Source of the DNA: Anaeromicropila populeti
GTDB taxonomy: Bacteria; Bacillota; Clostridia; Lachnospirales; Lachnospiraceae
Assembly: GCF_900112775.1 (NCBI RefSeq)
Contig: NZ_FOYZ01000014.1
Coordinates: forward strand, 32,291 to 96,290
Length of the DNA stretch: 64,000 bases
Direction: 5' to 3'
Below are positions 1 to 6,939 of this stretch, piece after piece. The notes below the pieces were generated by a model. The model ran no database searches. It was not told the DNA's origin and was given only the letters and a program-made list of their open reading frames with translations. A program made the translations under genes and the position numbers. Position 1 is the first letter of the stretch, and each line of letters opens with the position of its first letter.

Positions 1-308
1 AAGCAGTATCATTAATTAAATCCAGCGGTGGAGTTCCTGTGATTGCTCATCCAGGAAATAATTTAAGGGAGAAATTAGAAATTCTGGATGAGCTGATACA
101 AGAGGGACTTGAGGGAATAGAAGTATTTAGCACGTATCATTCAATAGAACAAACAAGGTACTTTTTCGAGAAGGCAGTTCAAGAAGACCTGTTGATTACT
201 TGCGGAAGTGATTTTCATGGAAAAAATAAGCCCAATATTCAAATAGGCAGTTATACAAAAATAGAGCAGGATGTGGACGTTCTGCGGGGATTGCAAAAGT
301 ACCTTTAA
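1..308 (+). CDS. PHP-domain metal-dependent phosphoesterase, C-terminal part (5' end outside window)
   Basis: The frame is open from base 3 and ends at TAA 306-308, giving the last 101 residues of a gene that begins before the window. The segments VIAHPGN and CGSDFHG look like the late metal-binding motifs of PHP-family phosphoesterases (His in AHPG, Asp and His in SDFH), which hydrolyse phosphate esters with a multi-metal centre. The substrate cannot be told from this part. It lies 19 nt upstream of a glycosyltransferase in the same direction, so it probably belongs to the glycan locus. A GTG at base 39 is in frame but is an internal Val codon, not a start. Confidence 0.75.
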   Translation, partial: AVSLIKSSGGVPVIAHPGNNLREKLEILDELIQEGLEGIEVFSTYHSIEQTRYFFEKAVQEDLLITCGSDFHGKNKPNIQIGSYTKIEQDVDVLRGLQKYL

Positions 309-327
309 GCAAGTGGAGGTAGATAAA

Positions 328-1335
328 ATGAAAGAGGATTTTAAAAATGGAACAGCAACCTTTGTAATTCCTCATTGGAGATGTGACAATGAGGCAACAA
401 GAATATATTTTGATAAAGCGATTAATTCAGTAAAGAGACAAACAGATCCGAACTGGCACATTGTTGTGATTGATGATTGTTCACCTTGCATAGAAGCACG
501 GGAATATGCTCAAAAACTGGGTGCAGAAAATCCTGACCAAGTTACGGTTATCTGCTTGGAAAAGAATATGGGGCCAGGGGGAGCCAGAAATGAAGGAATC
601 CGATATGCTTATGAGCATGAATCACCATTTATTTTGTTTCTAGATGCAGATGATGTATGTGATGAAAGAAGACTGGAGGTTGTCAGAAAGCATTTTATTG
701 AAAATCCGATTGTAAATGTTGTATACTCAACGTTCCGGGTAATTGATGAGGATGACCAGTTTGTAAAGGATGAGGATATAGCGCCTAGCATTTATGAAAC
801 ACTGGAAGGGCATAAGCACAATGTAGTTGAAGGGGAAAATGCATGGATTTCCATTGCAACAGAAAAAAATTATACGAATCTCACTTCCTCAACCGCAGTT
901 AAAACAACAATTGCTTATACAACACCATTTCCAGAAATGGTTAAATGCTCTGAGGATGCCCATACATGGATGCGTTATGGCGCAAGAAGAGGTGTTTTTA
1001 TCTATGATGAAACGATTCCTTCTTTATACCGGATTCCACGAAATACAGAAAGCAATTCAAGGGCTATCATTGGTAATGATTTCTGTGCAATGAAAGTGGA
1101 GGTTGATGAGGATGGTTTTATGGAAGCAATGAAAATTGCAATTTCTAATGGTAATATTGACCGAAGCGAAAAGAATGAACTGTCTGTTCTCTTTTATATT
1201 AAGCTGGCTGAGTCCATGATTTATGCTAACAGAAAAGACATTGCTCTACTTCAGGTTGAAAAAGCTAAGAAAATTTCAAAGGAATTAACAGAGAAGGTTT
1301 TAAAGCAAAAAAAATTAGCTATTCCGGCGATATAA
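328..1335 (+). CDS. Family 2 glycosyltransferase
   Basis: This 335-residue protein has a GT-A fold glycosyltransferase 2 domain over about residues 10-220. The N-terminal nucleotide-binding strand reads FVIPHWR, followed by VVIDDCSP, then GPGGARNEGI and the DxD-type metal and sugar-nucleotide motif FLDADD. It should transfer a sugar from a nucleotide donor to a cell-surface glycan in the cytoplasm or at the membrane; donor and acceptor are unknown. I chose ATG 328 because GGAGGT at 315-320 sits 7 nt upstream; the ATG at 271 lies inside the preceding gene and has no such site. It has no predicted membrane helix. The genes behind it make an activated heptose, so a heptosyl or linked-sugar transferase role is possible but is only inferred from position. 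Confidence 0.85.
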   Translation: MKEDFKNGTATFVIPHWRCDNEATRIYFDKAINSVKRQTDPNWHIVVIDDCSPCIEAREYAQKLGAENPDQVTVICLEKNMGPGGARNEGIRYAYEHESPFILFLDADDVCDERRLEVVRKHFIENPIVNVVYSTFRVIDEDDQFVKDEDIAPSIYETLEGHKHNVVEGENAWISIATEKNYTNLTSSTAVKTTIAYTTPFPEMVKCSEDAHTWMRYGARRGVFIYDETIPSLYRIPRNTESNSRAIIGNDFCAMKVEVDEDGFMEAMKIAISNGNIDRSEKNELSVLFYIKLAESMIYANRKDIALLQVEKAKKISKELTEKVLKQKKLAIPAI

Positions 1336-1361
1336 AAAATTGTTTTAAAGGAGATATGATT

Positions 1362-2054
1362 ATGAAAGCAATTATTTTGGCAGCCGGCTTAGGAACAAGA
1401 TTATATCCATTAACGAAAGAAAAGCCTAAGTGTCTTATGGAGGTAAAAGGGAAACCATTATTACAGTGGTGGTTTGAATTGTTTGAGAAATATAAGGTTG
1501 ATGAAGTACTGGTTAATACACATTATTTAAGCGGCCAGGTGGAAAGTTTTATAAAACAGTATAAGGGAAATGTGAAAATCAGTACTACCTTTGAAGAGAA
1601 ACTGCTTGGGAGCGCAGGGACGATTAGAGAAAATATAAATTATGTAGAAAATGAAGAGGATTTTTATATTGTAAATGCGGACAATATTACAAATATTAAT
1701 TTGGAAAAAATGTTAGCTTATCATAAGGAGAAACATTCTGATTTTACATTGGGTATTTTTCATACAAACAAACCAGGAGAATGTGGGATTGTAGAGGTTG
1801 GAAAGGGAAACAGGGTAACAGACTTTATTGAAAAACCCGATTGTCCGAAATCTAATCTTGCTAATGCAGGAATTTACATTGTAAACAAGGCAGCTTTACC
1901 TTGTTTTCGGAAAGAACAAAATGTAGATATTGGCAAAGATGTTCTGCCTCAATTAATAAACAACATGTATGCATATTTTGTAAAAGAGTATTTATTAGAT
2001 ATTGGGACGCCAGATAATTATGAAAAGGCAAATCGAGAGTTTATGGATAAGTAG
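1362..2054 (+). CDS. hddC: Sugar-phosphate nucleotidyltransferase, probably D-glycero-alpha-D-manno-heptose 1-phosphate guanylyltransferase
   Basis: This 230-residue protein starts with the nucleotidyltransferase signature AAGLGTRLYPLTKEKPKCL (residues 7-25), followed by VNADN, a metal-binding Asp region. The family joins a sugar 1-phosphate to an NTP and releases pyrophosphate. The HddC assignment comes from its size and from the next genes, which look like the heptose 7-phosphate kinase, isomerase and phosphatase of the GDP-heptose pathway; sequence alone would also allow another GDP-sugar or dTDP-sugar pyrophosphorylase. ATG 1362 is preferred over ATG 1356 because AAAGGAG at 1347-1353 is 8 nt upstream of the former and only 2 nt upstream of the latter. 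Confidence 0.7.
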   Translation: MKAIILAAGLGTRLYPLTKEKPKCLMEVKGKPLLQWWFELFEKYKVDEVLVNTHYLSGQVESFIKQYKGNVKISTTFEEKLLGSAGTIRENINYVENEEDFYIVNADNITNINLEKMLAYHKEKHSDFTLGIFHTNKPGECGIVEVGKGNRVTDFIEKPDCPKSNLANAGIYIVNKAALPCFRKEQNVDIGKDVLPQLINNMYAYFVKEYLLDIGTPDNYEKANREFMDK

Positions 2055-2095
2055 TAGTTTACTTTATTTTTCAACAAAAGCGGGAGTGAAAAAAT

Positions 2096-3076
2096 ATGAG
2101 AACAGTTTTAACAAGAACTCCTCTTAGAATAAGCTTTTTTGGAGGAGGAACAGATTTAGAGAGTTTTTGGAGTAAATATAAGGGACAGGTTTTGTCGGTC
2201 AGCATTAACAGGTACATTTATGTGGCAGTGCAGAAATCAGTTACTCCATACTACACATTAAGTTATTTAGACAAGTGTGAGACAGTAGATACAATTGATG
2301 ACATTAAACATGATATTGTAAGGGAGTCACTACGTCTTACGGGGACAGATGAAAAAGTGTCTATTAGTATCAAGTCGGATGTAACCAGCGATGGCAGCGG
2401 ATTAGGTGCATCAAGTACGTTAGCAGTGGGTATTCTTCATGCTCTATACCGATTTAAGGGAAAAGAGATTTCTGTTGAGGAGCTGGCAAGGCAGGCCTGC
2501 TATCTGGAAATACATATTTTAAAACAGACTATCGGAAAGCAGGATCAGTATATTGCTGCGTATGGTGGCATGCAGCACATTTCATTCTTATCAGATGGAA
2601 CAGTAGAACTGCGGAGAATCAGTAATCTAGCAGCAATAAAAAATCTGGAGAGCCGTTTGCTGTTATTTCATACTGGAATAGGCAGGAAAGCAGGAGAGAT
2701 TTTGAAGGAGCAGAATGTTCTGGATGAAAGCAAAGCAAATAATTTGCTGCTCATGGCAAGTCAGGTAGAAGCGGCAGTAAACTTACTTGAGGAAAACAAG
2801 ATAGATGATATAGGCAAGTTGCTAAAGGATGGCTGGATGTTAAAGAAACAGCTCAGCAAGAAAATTAGTAATGTGTTTATTGATGAACTTATTAACAGAC
2901 TGTTTCAGGCTGGCGCGGAAGGTGTTAAGGTAACAGGAGCAGGTGGTGGGGGTGGAATACTAGTTTTTCATAAACCTGGGAAGGCGAATCAGATTCGAGA
3001 GGCTGTGAAGGAACTAGAGGAATATCCATTTTCTTTTACAATGGAAGGAACACAGGTGCTGGAGGCGCAGTATTAA
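2096..3076 (+). CDS. hddA: GHMP-family D-glycero-D-manno-heptose 7-phosphate kinase
   Basis: This 326-residue GHMP kinase begins with TPLRISFFGGGTDL, the N-terminal motif typical of HddA-type heptose 7-phosphate kinases. The phosphate-binding loop is GSGLGASST near residue 100, and the third motif is KVTGAGGGGGILVF near residue 280. The family phosphorylates the anomeric hydroxyl of D-glycero-alpha-D-manno-heptose 7-phosphate, giving the 1,7-bisphosphate. GGGAG at 2082-2086 sets the start. The stop codon TAA 3074-3076 overlaps the Shine-Dalgarno of the next gene, so the two are very likely cotranscribed and coupled. Confidence 0.82.
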   Translation: MRTVLTRTPLRISFFGGGTDLESFWSKYKGQVLSVSINRYIYVAVQKSVTPYYTLSYLDKCETVDTIDDIKHDIVRESLRLTGTDEKVSISIKSDVTSDGSGLGASSTLAVGILHALYRFKGKEISVEELARQACYLEIHILKQTIGKQDQYIAAYGGMQHISFLSDGTVELRRISNLAAIKNLESRLLLFHTGIGRKAGEILKEQNVLDESKANNLLLMASQVEAAVNLLEENKIDDIGKLLKDGWMLKKQLSKKISNVFIDELINRLFQAGAEGVKVTGAGGGGGILVFHKPGKANQIREAVKELEEYPFSFTMEGTQVLEAQY

Positions 3077-3090
3077 GGAGGCGGAAATAT

Positions 3091-3678
3091 ATGGTGCTAA
3101 ATGAAAAGATTTATGAACTGAATCGTATCGTTTATCACATAGATAAAGATAAAATTAATGCCATAAGCAATATTCTGATTAAGGGAATAGAACAAGGAGG
3201 AACTATCTTTTTCTGTGGAAATGGTGGTAGTGGAGCAACTGCAAATATGTTTGACGAGCTGATTTTAAAAATGAATCAGGAACTGGAAGAACTGGGAGTT
3301 GCGAAAAAAGTAAAAAGTTTCAGTTTAAATGCCAGTACAGTACATATGTCTGAAATAATAACAAACCAAAGCTATGAGTATATTTTTTGTCAGCCGCTTT
3401 TATATAGTGGAACGGACAAGGATATGTTGATTGCAATCAGTGGCAGTGGTAATTCACAAAATGTTGTGGAGGCAATTACTACAGCAAAGCAGCTGTGCAT
3501 GCAAACTATTGGTCTGACAGGAATGAGCGGAGGGAAAATATCTCAATTGGTAGACGAGGGAATCATTGCGGATAGCCAGAATATGCAGCAAATTGAAAAT
3601 GTGCATAGTATTATACTGCATATGATTTTAACGAAAGTAAAAAACCAGTTAATTATTAGTGATAATAGAAAAGTCTGA
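3091..3678 (+). CDS. gmhA: SIS-domain sedoheptulose 7-phosphate isomerase-like protein
   Basis: This 195-residue protein is a single SIS domain. CGNGGSGATA (about residues 48-57) and ISGSGNSQNVVEA are the sugar-phosphate binding loops, and QQIENVHSIILH near the C terminus matches the catalytic Gln-x-x-Glu...His region of GmhA isomerases. GmhA converts sedoheptulose 7-phosphate to D-glycero-D-manno-heptose 7-phosphate, the first step of heptose activation. AAGGAGG overlapping the upstream stop codon sets the ATG at 3091. A second SIS domain follows in the next gene; the two may form a mixed oligomer, which is inference only. Confidence 0.78.
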   Translation: MVLNEKIYELNRIVYHIDKDKINAISNILIKGIEQGGTIFFCGNGGSGATANMFDELILKMNQELEELGVAKKVKSFSLNASTVHMSEIITNQSYEYIFCQPLLYSGTDKDMLIAISGSGNSQNVVEAITTAKQLCMQTIGLTGMSGGKISQLVDEGIIADSQNMQQIENVHSIILHMILTKVKNQLIISDNRKV

Positions 3679-3680
3679 TA

Positions 3681-3697
3681 AAGGAGGAGTTTCTATA
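3681..3697 (+). promoter_or_regulatory. Strong ribosome binding site followed by an ATA start codon
   Basis: AAGGAGG at 3681-3687 begins 3 nt after the stop of the upstream SIS gene. The only in-frame codon with usual spacing is ATA 3695-3697, 7 nt after the site. This suggests non-canonical initiation, or a recent ATG to ATA change or base error. See the finding on ATA and ATT starts. Confidence 0.55.
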
Positions 3698-4792
3698 GAA
3701 GGTTTAGTTTACGATTATGAAAAAGAGCTTGCAAAAGTTGCTGATACCATTAATGTGACAGAATTTGAAGCTGTTAAAAAACGAATTATTCATTCAATAA
3801 TCCAGGGAAAGAACATTTTCTTATTAGGCGATGGAATCAATAGTGCCATAGCGGATCATTTTGCTGTTGATATTACAAAAAATGTAGGAATTGCATTGGG
3901 CAATAATGGATTACGTGTTCAGGCCATCAGTATGAACCAGCCCATGCCACTTGTAACAGCATTGGCAAATGACGTGAGTCAAGACATGGTTTATGCAGAA
4001 ATGTTGCGCTTGTTTGCTGTTCCAGGTGATTTGTTAATGATTTTCTCTAATGAATTTTCATCAGAAAGTATAGAAAATGCAAGAAAATATGCATATGAAC
4101 ATGGCATTAAAATTGTATCTATTTCAGGAGAAGAGTCCTGTAAAAGTCTGACACCAGCTCATGCCGTTCTAAAAATAAAATCAGATAATCCGTTCATTAT
4201 ACAAGATATCTTGTTATTTCTTACACATACATTAACAGACTGTTTAAAAGAAGAGATAAAATATCCAGTAGTTTTTCTGGATCGGGATGGCGTAATTAAT
4301 GTTGATAGCCCAGACTATATAAAGAGTATAGAGGAATTCCGGTTAATAGAAGGAGTACCAGAGGCTATCAAATTACTAAATCTCAATGGTTATGCAGTTG
4401 TAGTAATAACAAATCAGTCTATTATCGGGAGAGGTATGGTTAAGGAAAAGCAGGTAGAGGAAATTCATCAGCATATGAAAAAGGAATTGTTTGAAAAGGG
4501 TGCTGTAATTAATGGGATATATTATTGCCCTCATGCCCCAGCCGAGCATTGTACATGCCGTAAGCCATCGCCACAGCTGATTCAGCAGGCATTTGAGGAA
4601 ATGCCTCTTGCACGGGAAAATGCATATATGATTGGGAACAGTGGAAGTGATATTGAAACAGGATTGAATGCAGGAATCCGTACTATTTTTATTGGTGAGC
4701 CAGGTGAATTGGGAGAGAACCTGCAATGCCAGAATACCTATGCTGCGGGAAATCTTTTTGATGCAGTTACGTGGATTATAAAGAATCGTTAA
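3695..4792 (+). CDS. SIS domain fused to GmhB-type D,D-heptose 1,7-bisphosphate phosphatase
   Basis: The 365-residue product carries an N-terminal SIS domain (about 1-180) and a C-terminal HAD phosphatase (about 185-360). The HAD half shows FLDRDGVIN, the double-Asp nucleophile motif of GmhB/HisB-N enzymes, then ITNQS, and a Cys/His zinc cluster YYCPHAP...CTCRKP typical of GmhB. It should remove the 7-phosphate from heptose 1,7-bisphosphate. The SIS half lacks the Gln-x-x-Glu...His motif of the preceding SIS protein, so it may be structural or have other specificity. The start is unusual: the best Shine-Dalgarno, AAGGAGG 3681-3687, points to an in-frame ATA at 3695. The only canonical alternative is GTG 3659, which overlaps the previous gene by 20 nt and has no visible ribosome site. 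Confidence 0.8.
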   Translation: MEGLVYDYEKELAKVADTINVTEFEAVKKRIIHSIIQGKNIFLLGDGINSAIADHFAVDITKNVGIALGNNGLRVQAISMNQPMPLVTALANDVSQDMVYAEMLRLFAVPGDLLMIFSNEFSSESIENARKYAYEHGIKIVSISGEESCKSLTPAHAVLKIKSDNPFIIQDILLFLTHTLTDCLKEEIKYPVVFLDRDGVINVDSPDYIKSIEEFRLIEGVPEAIKLLNLNGYAVVVITNQSIIGRGMVKEKQVEEIHQHMKKELFEKGAVINGIYYCPHAPAEHCTCRKPSPQLIQQAFEEMPLARENAYMIGNSGSDIETGLNAGIRTIFIGEPGELGENLQCQNTYAAGNLFDAVTWIIKNR

Positions 4793-4819
4793 ATATCATA
4801 TTATTGGGAGGTAATAGAG

Positions 4820-5929
4820 ATGAACAAAGTTCTTGTTATTGGAGGCGCGGGATTTATTGGGCATAATACGGTGAAGAAGCTTTTGGCAGAAGGTTATGAA
4901 GTGACTATAATGGATAATTTGCAGCAACGAGTACATCCTTACGGAGATATCAGCCATCTTGACAAACGGGCAGATTTTATTAAGGGAGATATTACTAAAA
5001 AAGAGGACCTGGAGAAAGCGTTAAAAGGAATTGATATTGTATTCAATTTTGCAGCATATCAAGACCACATGACAGATTTCAGTACGTTCTATGAGGTGAA
5101 CAGTGTAGGAACGGCTCTTTTATATGAAACTATTGTAAAAAATAATTATCCTGTGAAAAAAATAATTTTTTCATCTACTCAGGGTGTTTATGGAGCTGGA
5201 AAATTTAAATGCAATCATCACGGTTATTTTTATGGAGAGAGAACGAGGGAATTGCTAGAACAGGGTAAATGGGAAGTCACTTGTCCAATTTGCAATGAAA
5301 AAGCGGAGTTTGCTTTGCTTCTAGAAGAAGATGCGGCACCGAATACAGCATATGGTATTTCCAAATACGCAGCAGAAATCACAGCATTGCGCTTTGGGCA
5401 TAAGTATAATATTCCTACGGTTTGTTTAAGGTATTCTCTTGTACAGGGAAGTGGACAATCTATTCATAATGCCTATTCTGGCATTGGTAGAATATTTAAC
5501 CAGCGTTTATTGCGGGGGAAACCAATTATTGCATATGAGGATGGAAACCAGATTAGGGATTTTGTGCATGTAGAGGACGTGGTTGATGCAAATCTACTTG
5601 TAATGAAGTCAGAATTGGCTGATTATAACACCTACAATGTTGGTGGTGAAAGACCTGTAACAGTAAATGAATATGCAGATAAGCTGAATGCGTTGTTTGG
5701 AAGTGAATTAAGGACAGAAACTCCTGGTATTTACAGATGGGGTGATCCAAGACATACTTGTTCTTCTTCTGAAAAGTTAGAAGCCATTGGATGGAAGAGA
5801 AAACATACAATTGATGATATTGTAAGGGATGCACATGAATGGTTCAGCCAGATGGCATTCAATCCAACATTTGAGGAAGCAGAACAACTTATGCTGCAAA
5901 GAGGTGTTTTAAGAAAAAGTGCTCAGTAG
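4820..5929 (+). CDS. NAD-dependent nucleotide-sugar epimerase/dehydratase (extended SDR)
   Basis: This 369-residue extended short-chain dehydrogenase has the Rossmann motif GGAGFIGHNT at residues 8-17 and the catalytic YGISK (Tyr-x-x-x-Lys). Between the first catalytic strand and this motif lies an insertion with spaced Cys and His (KCNHHG ... CPIC) that could bind zinc; such insertions occur in some dTDP-rhamnose 4-epimerase-like SDRs. It should epimerise or dehydrate a nucleotide sugar, in this context perhaps the GDP-heptose made by the upstream genes or another donor for the same glycan. GGGAGGT about 10 nt upstream sets the start. It is the last gene before the terminator at 5997. Confidence 0.8.
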   Translation: MNKVLVIGGAGFIGHNTVKKLLAEGYEVTIMDNLQQRVHPYGDISHLDKRADFIKGDITKKEDLEKALKGIDIVFNFAAYQDHMTDFSTFYEVNSVGTALLYETIVKNNYPVKKIIFSSTQGVYGAGKFKCNHHGYFYGERTRELLEQGKWEVTCPICNEKAEFALLLEEDAAPNTAYGISKYAAEITALRFGHKYNIPTVCLRYSLVQGSGQSIHNAYSGIGRIFNQRLLRGKPIIAYEDGNQIRDFVHVEDVVDANLLVMKSELADYNTYNVGGERPVTVNEYADKLNALFGSELRTETPGIYRWGDPRHTCSSSEKLEAIGWKRKHTIDDIVRDAHEWFSQMAFNPTFEEAEQLMLQRGVLRKSAQ

Positions 5930-5996
5930 AATAAATGGCTTAGTTGTGAATAAGTAACGTTTTCTTGCAATGCGTTACACGTTAGAATTAGTTTTT

Positions 5997-6044
5997 AAAA
6001 GGTTGACCCTGGATAAGGTATTTAATGAGGGGGTCAGCCTTTTT
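5997..6044 (+). terminator. Rho-independent terminator of the glycan operon
   Basis: Arms AAAAGGTTGACCC (5997-6009) and GGGTCAGCCTTTT pair with one G-T wobble around a 21-nt loop and end in a T run. It lies 68 nt after the epimerase stop. Confidence 0.85.
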
Positions 6045-6124
6045 AACTGTGGAAAGAAACAAGTAGAAAATTATTATTTATTTATGTCAAATTATATGAG
6101 ATGAAAGTAAAAAAAAATGAAAAC

Positions 6125-6153
6125 TTGTAAAAGAAATACTTTTAAGGTAATAT
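6125..6153 (+). promoter_or_regulatory. Possible sigma-A promoter of an unassigned transcript
   Basis: TTGTAA (6125-6130), 17-nt spacer, TAATAT (6148-6153). No ORF follows, but a terminator-like hairpin does at 6224-6266, so the pair could bound a transcript of roughly 105 nt. Confidence 0.35.
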
Positions 6154-6223
6154 ATGTATAGAGTAAGGAATTAGGTAATATTCTTTGTATTTAATAGGAT
6201 AGTGACAGAATAGAACTGACTAG

Positions 6224-6266
6224 AACACACGAGTAATAGAAGAATTATTACGTGTGTTTTATTTTT
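6224..6266 (+). terminator. Terminator-like hairpin in the accessory region
   Basis: AACACACGAGTAAT and ATTATTACGTGTGTT pair imperfectly around a short AGAAGA loop and are followed by TTTATTTTT. No gene ends just before it; see the small RNA candidate. Confidence 0.5.
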
Positions 6267-6429
6267 GAGACGGCAAGGGTGCAAGTAGTTTATAGAAAAA
6301 AGAATTAATCTATTATGACGAAATATAAGAATAGTCTGGAGGAAAGAGTGAAAAATAAAGTGGATTTTAAGCCACACTTAAATAAGGGTTCATAGAACCC
6401 TGCTTCTAAAGAGATTAATTGTATAAGTA
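6267..6429. other. Part of the 1-kb gene-poor region, no supported gene
   Basis: Within the gene-poor stretch 5930-6939 this segment holds no convincing ORF. A GGAGG near 6340 precedes a 15-codon GTG ORF ending at TAG near 6395, which is too short to call. A small palindrome GGGTTCATAGAACCC lies at about 6386-6400. The 11-mer TAAGGGTTCAT at 6383-6393 recurs at 6533-6543, at the edge of the transposase remnant. Confidence 0.4.
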
Positions 6430-6699
6430 TTAGTAATCGTTGCGTTTTACTAATTGAGAACTATCGTATCCAAGAGATTCGAGATAGGCAAAAATATTGT
6501 TTTCGTTTAAAACAACTCTTTCTACATGATTTTAAGGGTTCATCAATTCCTCATAATCAGTAGGAGTAAAGGGTTTCTTTTCTGAAACCATGTGATAAAT
6601 ACAGACCATCATCATACGAGCAATAGCGATAATGGCCTTTTTATGACCGCGACGTTTTTTGATTCGCCCATATTTGATTGCAAAATAAGGATGCCCGAT
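6430..6699 (-). pseudogene. Remnant of an IS110-family transposase, C-terminal part with in-frame stop
   Basis: Reading the minus strand from about 6699 gives HPYFAIKYGRIKKRRGHKKA, then IIAIARMMMVCIYHMV and a terminal KPFTPTDYEELMNP. This matches the end of the Transposase_20 domain of IS110-type DEDD transposases. TAA at 6534-6532 interrupts it; the same frame then continues for about 33 codons (VERVVLNENNIFAYLESLGY...) to TAA at 6432-6430, as expected for a decayed C terminus. The N-terminal DEDD part and most of the C-terminal domain are missing: upstream the frame closes and 6700-6930 shows nothing recognisable. Confidence is high for the family and moderate for the borders. Confidence 0.72.
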
Positions 6700-6939
6700 G
6701 GATCTAAAACATCTATTACACTATGCGAGGGCTTTAGAGATACCTTTAAGGAATTAAAATCACGCTGTTCCTTTTGTGTTTGCTGGTGGTGCATGTTTTA
6801 GACATACCAGAAAAATTAAAACTTATATATCATACCACCATATTGGGCATTTACAAAAAAATCTGATTAATCCAAAAGTAATATTACGGCCAGTATAAAC
6901 ATAACTATTAAATAAATAGAAAATCGGAAGTGTGCTACT
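6700..6939. other. Intergenic, nothing recognised
   Basis: Between the transposase remnant and the carboxypeptidase gene I see only the ribosome site GGAAG at 6926-6930. No clear promoter, terminator or ORF with a ribosome site is visible; short ORFs here are antisense to or beyond the remnant and resemble no family. Confidence 0.4.

Noticed and set aside
6592..6801. 69-residue + strand ORF and its minus-strand counterpart in the accessory region
   Set aside because: They overlap the IS110 remnant in other frames; codon content and lack of ribosome site argue against real genes.
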